This document shows, piece by piece, positions 1 through 5,716 of a DNA stretch of 7,568 bases. The notes beneath the pieces were generated by a model that saw nothing but the letters and a program-made list of their open reading frames with translations, had not been told where the DNA came from and made no database searches. Made by a program: the position numbers and the translations under genes. This DNA comes from Treponema sp. Lineage in GTDB: Bacteria > Spirochaetota > Spirochaetia > Treponematales > Treponemataceae. Position 1 is the stretch's first letter. Every line of letters begins with the position of its first letter. The stretch spans positions 1 to 7,568 of the forward strand of contig JAILNT010000163.1 of NCBI GenBank assembly GCA_024691265.1, read 5' to 3'.

Positions 1-219
1 TTTTGCTTTCTTCTCGCGATTGTAATGCTACTGTTACTGTATGTCATACTGCTACAAAAAATATCAAAGATATAACAAGCAAAGCTGATATTCTTGTTGC
101 TTTCGCTTTACCAACGGCAGCAACAAGAATATCAGCTTTGCTTGTTATATCTTTGATATTTTTTGTAGCAGTATGACATACAGTAACAGTAGCATTACAA
201 TCGCGAGAAGAAAGCAAAA
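1..219. repeat. Perfect 101-bp inverted repeat at the window edge, probable fold-back chimera
   Basis: Positions 1-101 are the exact reverse complement of 119-219; I paired the arms base by base and found no mismatch. The spacer is 17 bp (102-118). The right arm and spacer are ordinary folD coding sequence on the minus strand, with the spacer encoding the conserved Val-Gly-Lys-Ala stretch. The left arm is simply the same gene read backwards, so folD is interrupted mid-domain. Arms this long and identical with a short spacer are hard to keep in a living cell, and the left arm is cut by the window end. This fits a fold-back artefact of amplification or assembly at a contig end better than a biological element. 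A real recent inverted duplication cannot be excluded from sequence alone. Confidence 0.95.
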
Positions 220-745
220 GAGCAACAGGCTTACCAACTATATTACTTCTTCCAATAACAACAGCATTAGCTCCTTTTGTGTTTATCCCCATAATTTTTA
301 AAAGCATTATTATTCCATGAGGTGTACAAGGTATAAAGCTCTTTTTACCAATAAACATGTTACCAACATTCATAGGGTGAAAGCCGTCTACGTCTTTTTC
401 AGGTGCTATAGCTAGAGTTACTTTTTCTTCATTTATGTGCTTTGGAAGTGGTAATTGAACTAAAATACCATGTACACTTTTATCTTTATTAAGATTATCT
501 ATTAATTTCAAAAGTTCTTCTTCACTTGTATTTTCAGGTAATACTATACTTTTATCGTTCATTCCAACTTCAGCAAGTGCTTTTCTTTTCCCTGTTACAT
601 AAGAAAGGCTTGCAGGATTATCACCTACCAAAATAACTGCAAGACAAGGAATTACACCTTTATCTTTTAGCGAGCTAACTTCACGTGCAACTTCTTCCCT
701 TATATTTTTTGCAATTGCTTTTCCGTCAATAATCTTTGCACTCAT
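44..745 (-). CDS. folD: FolD, bifunctional methylenetetrahydrofolate dehydrogenase/cyclohydrolase (3' end lost)
   Basis: FolD interconverts 5,10-methylene-THF, 5,10-methenyl-THF and 10-formyl-THF in the cytoplasm, supplying one-carbon units for purines and formyl-methionine. The catalytic Tyr49 and Lys53 (YxxxK), the ILVQLPLP block (94-101), DVDGFHP (118-124) and the nucleotide-site motif GRSNIVGKP (165-173) are all present. The start at 745 is supported by an AAGGAAGG ribosome site (751-758 on the plus strand) five bases upstream. Homology ends about residue 215 (near position 102). The remaining 18 or so codons read into the inverted repeat and give a meaningless hydrophobic tail. About 70 C-terminal residues are missing, including the expected PGGVGPMT motif. 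Because the break coincides exactly with the repeat spacer, I infer that the gene is intact in the organism and broken only in this assembly. It is divergent from the envelope genes starting at 909. Confidence 0.93.
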   Translation of the reverse strand: MSAKIIDGKAIAKNIREEVAREVSSLKDKGVIPCLAVILVGDNPASLSYVTGKRKALAEVGMNDKSIVLPENTSEEELLKLIDNLNKDKSVHGILVQLPLPKHINEEKVTLAIAPEKDVDGFHPMNVGNMFIGKKSFIPCTPHGIIMLLKIMGINTKGANAVVIGRSNIVGKPVALLLSSRDCNATVTVCHTATKNIKDITSKADILVAAVGKAKATRISALLVISLIFFVAV

Positions 746-750
746 AGTAA

Positions 751-769
751 CCTTCCTTCAATATTGAAG
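751..769 (-). promoter_or_regulatory. folD leader: ribosome site abutting a 14-bp palindrome
   Basis: On the minus strand the folD ribosome site AAGGAAGG (751-758) directly follows and partly overlaps a perfect palindrome, CTTCAATATTGAAG (756-769). In the mRNA this could only form a weak, nearly loopless hairpin, so it may instead be a DNA operator or chance. A possible -10 TATAAA lies at 771-776 on the minus strand, with no convincing -35. Confidence 0.4.
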
Positions 770-814
770 TTTTATATTGTTGAAAAATAGTAGTAAAACT
801 GTTATGGTATACCC

Positions 815-845
815 TGTTCTTTTGAACATTATTCGTTCTAGAACG
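815..845. promoter_or_regulatory. Two GTTC/GAAC palindromes in the divergent folD/envelope control region
   Basis: TGTTC-TTTT-GAACA (815-828) and CGTTC-TA-GAACG (834-845) are two perfect inverted repeats sharing the half-site GTTC/GAAC, with centres 18 bp apart, close to two helical turns. The second ends just upstream of AT-rich -10-like sequences (TATATA at 850-855, TATAAG at 852-857; also TAAAAT at 867-872), where a bound protein could block the plus-strand promoter. The half-site resembles the GAAC/GTTC of Gram-positive LexA boxes, but the order and spacing differ, so no regulator is assigned. The whole gap 746-908 holds no gene that I can see. Confidence 0.45.
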
Positions 846-908
846 TTACTATATAAGATTTACACATAAAATTCTATTGCTAAAAAAAGCAATTAATATG
901 AGGAAAAT

Positions 909-1685
909 ATGAAACGAGTCTTGGTATCGATATGTGCCTTACTTATTAGCAGTGCGTTAATATTTGCACAGTCTTCAGCTACAGAAAGTTCTACAACAGA
1001 TTCAAAAGAAAATACAGAATCAACTACAACAGATTCTAAAGATGTATCAGATTCTGAAAATAGTACAGATGAAAATAAAGTCAATGAAAAAAATAGCGAA
1101 GATGAAAATAAAACAGACGATGATTCAGAATTAGAAGAAGATGACAATGAAGAGGAAAACAGCTCTGAAGAATATCAGTATGAAGCTCCTAAGATGAATC
1201 AGAAAGGTGACCAGTACATTCGTATTTCTTTAATGGGTTCTTTACCTATAAACTTTGGAGGAATGTTTAACGATGATTCACAACTCCAGACAGGTGGTAT
1301 GGGTACTCTAGGTTATCACAGATTTCTTAATAGCTATCTTGCATGGGGTATTGACCTTGGCTTCGGCTATCAGCCAACTATCGGAAGTAATATATTTAAC
1401 TATATTCCTCTTATGGGCACCTTCACCTTTCAACCTACAATCGGCAAAATGGAATTTCCATTTACTGTAGGAGTTGGTGGTGCTGTAGAAAATTATCTTT
1501 CTGAAACATACTTTCCAGGTCTTGTTGTAAAGTGTGATGCTGGTATGTTCTGGAGATTAAATCCAAGCTGGTCATTGGGAGCAGAAGGCTCATGGATGTG
1601 TATGCCTCAATGGTATTCCGATCCAAAATACAATTATGTTGGCTACTTTGCAGAAATCGCAATCTCTGCAAGATACCACTTCTAA
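909..1685 (+). CDS. Secreted protein with acidic Ser/Thr linker and outer-membrane beta-barrel-like domain
   Basis: The 258-residue product starts with a clear Sec signal peptide (Lys2-Arg3, hydrophobic 4-19, likely cleavage after Ala20 in LIFA-Q). Residues 22-90 are low complexity, almost only Ser, Thr, Asp, Glu, Asn and Lys, strongly acidic and surely disordered. An 11-codon unit is repeated there (bases 991-1003 and 1024-1036 identical). Residues about 100-258 are rich in Gly and aromatics with alternating hydrophobic strands and end in Tyr-His-Phe; a terminal Phe is the usual signal for insertion of outer-membrane barrels by BamA. An 8-stranded OmpW-like or generic 'outer membrane protein beta-barrel' fold is likely; from memory T. 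pallidum TP0733, next to folD, is of this kind. A GAGGA site (900-904) supports the start. The lipoprotein gene follows after 35 bases, suggesting one operon. Function is unknown; the linker may cross the periplasm or touch peptidoglycan (inference). Confidence 0.82.
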   Translation: MKRVLVSICALLISSALIFAQSSATESSTTDSKENTESTTTDSKDVSDSENSTDENKVNEKNSEDENKTDDDSELEEDDNEEENSSEEYQYEAPKMNQKGDQYIRISLMGSLPINFGGMFNDDSQLQTGGMGTLGYHRFLNSYLAWGIDLGFGYQPTIGSNIFNYIPLMGTFTFQPTIGKMEFPFTVGVGGAVENYLSETYFPGLVVKCDAGMFWRLNPSWSLGAEGSWMCMPQWYSDPKYNYVGYFAEIAISARYHF

Positions 1686-1720
1686 AATCTAATGTTTGAA
1701 ACAACATAAGGAATAGAAAA

Positions 1721-2806
1721 ATGACAACAACAAAGAAAACTACTGTAAAAGGTCTTTTCGTAACATTTTTAACTTCAATAGCAATATTATTTACAAGCTG
1801 CCAAGGTGTAATCTTCTATGAAATAAATAAAGAAGTTGAGCTTAATTCTGCTCAAATAGAAGGAGATGTAAATAGCCTAGTTCGTTTTGGAGACCAGTTA
1901 ATTACACAGAATGGCTACGTTTGGTATAAAGATTCATCTTCTTCTACTAACGGAGAATGGACGAAAGTTTCAGCTTCAACTATAGATGATTCTAAACCTA
2001 GTATTATAAAAGTTGCTGCTGATTCAAGTTATATATATGCATTCGGTATAACTTATGATGAAGATACTGAAAGTGGCAGTGATACAGAAGGCGAAAATAT
2101 TATTTCATCAAGAATTATTTATTGTGCAACTTCCGCAGATGGGGAATGGACTGCAATAGATACTTCAAGTATTGGAGATGATTATTATCCAGAATGCCTT
2201 TTCTGTACTAATGCAGAAGACGAAAGTGGCAGATATGCATATGTAAGAATGTCTGACGGTAATACATATCAACTAGATGGAACTTCTGCACCAACAGTAT
2301 TAACAGATGGCACAAATGGACTTGATATCGATGCCGTTACATCTGCTGTCTATTTTAATAGTGAAGTTTGGTTCAGTAATTATCCTTTAGCTGCAAACGA
2401 TACTTATATGTATTGGACTGCTGGTTCTGATACAGTTTATTACGGAACAGACACAACTTCTGCAACAGGTTACAAAGATGTAAGCTGTGATGATATTCTT
2501 TCTATGGCTGTTACAAGTGATTATTTACTGCTTGGAACAGAATCAGGCATTGAACATGTAGCAATAGATTCTGATGGAGCAATAACATCTACAACTTCTG
2601 ATTTTGATACAAATGCAGATAGTGTTTTAAGCTCTTATTATTATGTTCCTCTTGTATTCTCTCTCGATTCAAGTCTATCAGAAGAAGCTAATACCCTTTA
2701 TGGTTCAACAGTTTATTATGGTTCTGCAAGTGCTTCTGCTTCTTACTATGACAATATATGTCTTTGGGCATATTATCCAAGTAGAGGAAACTGGAACTGT
2801 GAATAA
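1721..2806 (+). CDS. Putative lipoprotein with beta-propeller-like repeats
   Basis: The 361-residue product opens with a basic N-terminus (Lys5, Lys6, Lys10), a hydrophobic stretch (11-24) and the lipobox-like Leu-Phe-Thr-Ser-Cys with Cys27. This is relaxed in the way typical of spirochaete lipoproteins. The mature part is rich in Ser, Thr, Asp and Tyr and contains recurring units with a hydrophobic strand followed by Gly-Glu/Asn-Trp: Trp68 to Trp80, Tyr134 to Trp143, Trp349 to Trp358. A propeller-style strand pair is also visible at 266-282 (YLLLGTESGI). This suggests a sialidase-like or WD-like propeller, but I cannot name a family and see no catalytic motif. TAAGGAA (1707-1713) is a good ribosome site seven bases before the ATG. 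It shares an operon with the upstream barrel gene and is closed by the terminator at 2825-2855. It probably sits in the periplasmic or outer leaflet as partner of the barrel protein (inference). Confidence 0.8.
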   Translation: MTTTKKTTVKGLFVTFLTSIAILFTSCQGVIFYEINKEVELNSAQIEGDVNSLVRFGDQLITQNGYVWYKDSSSSTNGEWTKVSASTIDDSKPSIIKVAADSSYIYAFGITYDEDTESGSDTEGENIISSRIIYCATSADGEWTAIDTSSIGDDYYPECLFCTNAEDESGRYAYVRMSDGNTYQLDGTSAPTVLTDGTNGLDIDAVTSAVYFNSEVWFSNYPLAANDTYMYWTAGSDTVYYGTDTTSATGYKDVSCDDILSMAVTSDYLLLGTESGIEHVAIDSDGAITSTTSDFDTNADSVLSSYYYVPLVFSLDSSLSEEANTLYGSTVYYGSASASASYYDNICLWAYYPSRGNWNCE

Positions 2807-2824
2807 TTTTTCATAGTATTTTTT

Positions 2825-2855
2825 AAGGGGAGCTAAAACAAGGCTCCCTTTTTTT
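2825..2855 (+). terminator. Rho-independent terminator of the envelope operon
   Basis: The core stem GGGAGC (2828-2833) pairs with GCTCCC (2843-2848) and is extended by G-T and A-T pairs outward. It is followed by an uninterrupted run of seven T (2849-2855). It lies 19 bases after the lipoprotein stop codon and separates this operon from rarA. Confidence 0.88.
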
Positions 2856-2857
2856 AT

Positions 2858-2875
2858 TGCTCTTTCAAAAGAGCA
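2858..2875. other. Second hairpin, immediately after the terminator
   Basis: TGCTCTT (2858-2864) and AAGAGCA (2869-2875) pair perfectly around a four-base loop. No T-run directly follows, so it is not a standard terminator. It may back up the terminator upstream, or, since it covers the -35 region of the probable rarA promoter, act as an operator. I cannot decide from sequence. Confidence 0.5.
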
Positions 2876-2891
2876 TATTTAATAATATAAT
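2864..2891 (+). promoter_or_regulatory. Probable rarA promoter
   Basis: A consensus -10 TATAAT (2886-2891) is preceded, after 16 bases, by TTCAAA (2864-2869), four of six matches to TTGACA. The expected transcription start, about seven bases after the -10, falls within a few bases of the rarA ATG at 2901, so the message would have practically no leader. Confidence 0.5.
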
Positions 2892-2900
2892 TTTTTCAAT

Positions 2901-5237
2901 ATGGATTTATTCGATGTAACAGACAAATCAAAAGAACCTTTAGCATCTAGAATGCGTCCCCGCAGCCTAGATGAATACATAGGTCAAGACCATATTGTAG
3001 GCAAAGGCAGACTTTTAAGAAGGGCTATTCAGGCAGACAGGTTAACTTCTGTAATTTTTTATGGTCCTCCTGGCACTGGAAAAACAACACTTGCAAGAGT
3101 CATTGCAAATCATACAAAATCAAACTTTATAACACTAAATGCTGTTCTCACAGGTGTTGCAGATATACGAACTGCAATAGCAGAAGCTGACAATGCAAAA
3201 AAGCTTTACAGTAAAAAAACAATTCTCTTTGTTGATGAAGTTCATCGCTGGAATAAATCACAGCAAGACGCCCTTTTACCCTGGGTTGAAAACGGTACTA
3301 TAATTCTAATAGGAGCTACAACAGAAAATCCTTTTTTTGAAGTGAACAAAGCTCTTGTAAGCCGAAGTAGAGTTTTCCAGCTAAAGCCTTTAGAAAAAGA
3401 AGACTTGATGAAAGCTGCAAAACAAGCTCTAACAGATAAAGAAAGAGGCTATGGAAATTATGATGTTGTATTTGAAAAAGGAGCTTTAGAGCATCTTGTA
3501 GATACAGCAAACGGAGATGCAAGAAGTCTTTTAAATGCTTTAGAACTTGCAGTTGAAACAACTGTTGAAAAATGGCCTGCTCCTAAAGGTACACAAATAT
3601 ATATAAGTAAAGAAAGTGCAGAAGAATCCATACAAAAAAAAGTTGTTCTTTATGATAGAGATGGTGATTATCATTATGATATAATAAGTGCCTTTATAAA
3701 AAGTTTAAGAGGCAGAGATCCAGATGCTGCTTTATATTGGCTTGCTAGAATGGTAAGGGCTGGAGAAGACCCTGATTTCATATTCCGCCGCATGCTTATT
3801 TCAGCTTGTGAAGATACAGGTATGGCAGACCCCTATGCAATTTCAGTTATACAAAGCTGTGCAGCGTCCTTTGACAGAGTTGGACTTCCTGAAGGAAGAT
3901 ATTTTCTAGCACATGCTGCACTTTATCTTTCTACAGCTCCTAAATCTAATAGTTCAATGGCTTTCTTTGATGCACTTGCAGCCGTAGAAAAAGAAGACGT
4001 AGAAGTCCCTAATCACTTAAAAGACAATTCTAGAGATGCAGAAGGATTCGGGCATGGGAAAGGTTATATGTACCCTCACGCTTATAAAGACCATTGGGTA
4101 GCTCAACAATATCTTCCAAATGAACTTGTAGGAAGAGTCTTTTATAATCCTACAGACCAGGGCTATGAAAAAAATATAAAAGAAGATGTTCTTTCACGTA
4201 GGGAATTACAAATTAGTGCAATACTTGAAAAAACGGAAGCTCCAATTCCTCAGGGGAAGGGAGGCATGCATAAATTGCCAGAACTTGCATCTGATTTTTC
4301 AAATCCTATTGGAGAATGGTGGATAAATAAGAATTTCAAAACAGGAATGGCGGCAAAAGAAGAAGAACTTACATTTAGCCCCGTAGATAATGATAAAGAA
4401 AAATCTATATCCAGAGCTGAAAGAGACTGGAGAAAAAGACTTGAATCAAACAGAGCACAAACGCTTTTAACAATACGTGACAGTATGATTCACCTTGCCA
4501 CTTTGAACAGGCACACAAGAAGTCTTATATGGAATGCTGATGACGGACTTCTTTTATGGCAGGTTACAAGGAATACCCCAGAAGGTCTTACTTGTGGCTT
4601 ATGCAAAAATGAAAGAAACAAGGCAATCATTGAGCAATATGGAAATACATTAGATGAAATTGACAGACCAAAACTTTCAATGGATATAAAGGATTTTAAT
4701 GATTTAGAGTTTGACAGAATATTTTTTAGAGATGTCTTTAAGGATATTAAGAGTATAGAAGAAAAAGCAGATTTTCTAAAAGATACAAAAATTCTTTCAA
4801 AAGATTTTGCTACAATTATATCTCAACATATACCGAAAAACGGTCAGCATTTTGCAAAGCTTATAAAAGAACAAATAAAACATAGTTCTGATATAGACAA
4901 AATCCTAGATAAAATGATAGAGACTGAAAATCAATTCTTTAATGATAAGTCTAATGCCCTTTTTGCATGGGACAATAAAAACATAAAAGAAACTTTTGAA
5001 AATAAGGGCTTCAAAGTAGATATCGCTATTCAAACAGTATTGGAAAAAAGGCGTATTACAACACAAGATTTATCTAACTGGTTTAACAGTCAAACTTCTG
5101 CCTATGGAAAAGTCATGTTAAATACTATAGGTAAAGAAAAACTCCAGCTAATAGTAGATATGTTGTCTTTTGCAATAAACAGGCAGATATTTGATTGGCA
5201 AACAGAAATTGCATTCGCACGTATTTCTAACAAATAA
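2901..5237 (+). CDS. rarA: RarA/MgsA-family AAA+ ATPase fused to a methyltransferase-like C-terminal domain
   Basis: RarA acts at stalled or gapped replication forks and is a clamp-loader-like AAA+ ATPase that forms tetramers in known members. Residues 1-425 match the whole family: N-terminal PLASRMRP (13-20), Walker A GPPGTGKT (55-62), Walker B with DEVH (112-115), sensor 1 GATTEN (138-143), arginine-finger SRSR (154-157), sensor 2 NGDAR (204-208) and the C-terminal oligomerisation region (about 255-425). Typical RarA stops near 440-450 residues; this one has 778. The extra 330 residues look like a class I methyltransferase fold (first strand with the SAM loop at 540-553, further strands to about 655, C-terminal part with NALFAW and EKRRIT to 773). 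The layout resembles the RarA/unknown-domain fusions known from cyanobacteria. The SAM loop is degenerate (Ile543 in place of the usual acidic residue, Asp547 in place of Gly). The ATG at 2901 gives the correct family N-terminus, but no ribosome site precedes it. Confidence 0.93.
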   Translation: MDLFDVTDKSKEPLASRMRPRSLDEYIGQDHIVGKGRLLRRAIQADRLTSVIFYGPPGTGKTTLARVIANHTKSNFITLNAVLTGVADIRTAIAEADNAKKLYSKKTILFVDEVHRWNKSQQDALLPWVENGTIILIGATTENPFFEVNKALVSRSRVFQLKPLEKEDLMKAAKQALTDKERGYGNYDVVFEKGALEHLVDTANGDARSLLNALELAVETTVEKWPAPKGTQIYISKESAEESIQKKVVLYDRDGDYHYDIISAFIKSLRGRDPDAALYWLARMVRAGEDPDFIFRRMLISACEDTGMADPYAISVIQSCAASFDRVGLPEGRYFLAHAALYLSTAPKSNSSMAFFDALAAVEKEDVEVPNHLKDNSRDAEGFGHGKGYMYPHAYKDHWVAQQYLPNELVGRVFYNPTDQGYEKNIKEDVLSRRELQISAILEKTEAPIPQGKGGMHKLPELASDFSNPIGEWWINKNFKTGMAAKEEELTFSPVDNDKEKSISRAERDWRKRLESNRAQTLLTIRDSMIHLATLNRHTRSLIWNADDGLLLWQVTRNTPEGLTCGLCKNERNKAIIEQYGNTLDEIDRPKLSMDIKDFNDLEFDRIFFRDVFKDIKSIEEKADFLKDTKILSKDFATIISQHIPKNGQHFAKLIKEQIKHSSDIDKILDKMIETENQFFNDKSNALFAWDNKNIKETFENKGFKVDIAIQTVLEKRRITTQDLSNWFNSQTSAYGKVMLNTIGKEKLQLIVDMLSFAINRQIFDWQTEIAFARISNK

Positions 5238-5239
5238 AT

Positions 5240-5575
5240 TTATTCATTTGAAGAAACGTCTTTACAAGAAGATTCTATAGAGGGTAGTTCTGGAGTTTTT
5301 GCTTTTTGCATATCTTTTAGAGTTTTTTCCAAAGAAGAAACTTTTTCATTTAAGTCTAAAAGGTGTTCATTGATTGCAAGAAATTGAGCAAAAAATCCAT
5401 AAAAAACAACATCAAATACAAAACCTGCAACAAAGCCTATTAAAGCTCCAGAACTTCCTTTGCCATAGAATACATTATCAAAAATGATATAACCGGCAAC
5501 AACACATAATGCAAGTGTAAGAAAAGCAAATAATCCTACTAACTTAGAAAAAGCAGCTGCAAGTAATTTTACCAT
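5240..5575 (-). CDS. Small membrane protein with two TM helices and C-terminal coiled coil, family unknown
   Basis: The 111-residue product has a short basic N-terminus, two hydrophobic helices (about 12-32 and 43-67) joined by a Gly/Ser-containing loop, then a short coiled coil. In the coil Ile68, Leu72, Leu75, Val79, Leu82, Leu86 and Met89 fall on a regular 4-3 heptad spacing. A polar tail ends the protein. Lys2-Leu3 plus the charged coil suggest the coil lies in the cytoplasm (inference). AAGGAG (5584-5589 on the plus strand) sits eight bases upstream of the ATG, an excellent ribosome site that supports a real gene. It converges on rarA with only two bases between the stop codons and no visible terminator, so the 3' ends of the two messages probably overlap. 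I do not recognise the family; a scaffold or assembly role is only a guess. Confidence 0.72.
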   Translation of the reverse strand: MVKLLAAAFSKLVGLFAFLTLALCVVAGYIIFDNVFYGKGSSGALIGFVAGFVFDVVFYGFFAQFLAINEHLLDLNEKVSSLEKTLKDMQKAKTPELPSIESSCKDVSSNE

Positions 5576-5635
5576 AAAATAAACTCCTTATTAAAAATAT
5601 CGTCAGTTATCTACATTATCTTGTCTATAATGTTA

Positions 5636-5665
5636 TTGTAGCAAACAATGGAAAAGTGCTATTAT
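5636..5665 (+). promoter_or_regulatory. Candidate adk promoter
   Basis: TTGTAG (5636-5641) and TATTAT (5660-5665) are spaced by 18 bases. An alternative -10, TATAAT, lies at 5626-5631 but has a poor -35. Either would give a leader containing the hairpin at 5676-5690. The choice between them is uncertain. Confidence 0.35.
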
Positions 5666-5675
5666 TTCTAATCGA

Positions 5676-5690
5676 TGCGGGTTTCCCGCA
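5676..5690 (+). other. GC-rich hairpin in the adk leader
   Basis: TGCGGG (5676-5681) and CCCGCA (5685-5690) form a perfect six-pair stem with a TTT loop, the most GC-rich point of an otherwise AT-rich gap. It lies 14 bases before the adk ribosome site and has no T-run, so it is not a terminator. It could stabilise the 5' end of the adk message (inference). Confidence 0.6.
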
Positions 5691-5716
5691 ATCATAAATT
5701 ATTTGGAGTAATAATC

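Noticed and set aside
44..101. Hydrophobic C-terminal tail on FolD that resembles a membrane helix
   Set aside because: It is the reverse complement of folD coding sequence read through the inverted repeat, not a real protein segment.
1..219. Inverted repeat as a transposon end, invertible switch or CRISPR-like element
   Set aside because: Both arms are folD coding sequence, there is no recombinase or target duplication, and the left arm is cut by the window edge.
815..845. Assigning the palindromes as LexA (SOS) boxes
   Set aside because: The half-site is similar, but half-site order and spacing do not match the Bacillus, E. coli or alphaproteobacterial boxes that I know.
893..1147. Ser-rich minus-strand frame
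   Set aside because: It is the antisense shadow of the acidic Ser/Thr/Asp/Glu linker of the gene at 909-1685, with no ribosome site or protein-like features of its own.
1462..1707. Minus-strand frame of 81 codons
   Set aside because: Shadow of the barrel domain coding sequence; no ribosome site, composition not protein-like.
3316..3561. Leu/Gln-rich minus-strand frame
   Set aside because: Lies inside the conserved AAA+ region of rarA and reads as antisense composition.
5675..5716. Earlier ATG giving adk a 14-residue N-terminal extension
   Set aside because: No ribosome site, overlaps the leader hairpin, and the family starts just before the P-loop; GGAG at 5705-5708 marks the ATG at 5717.
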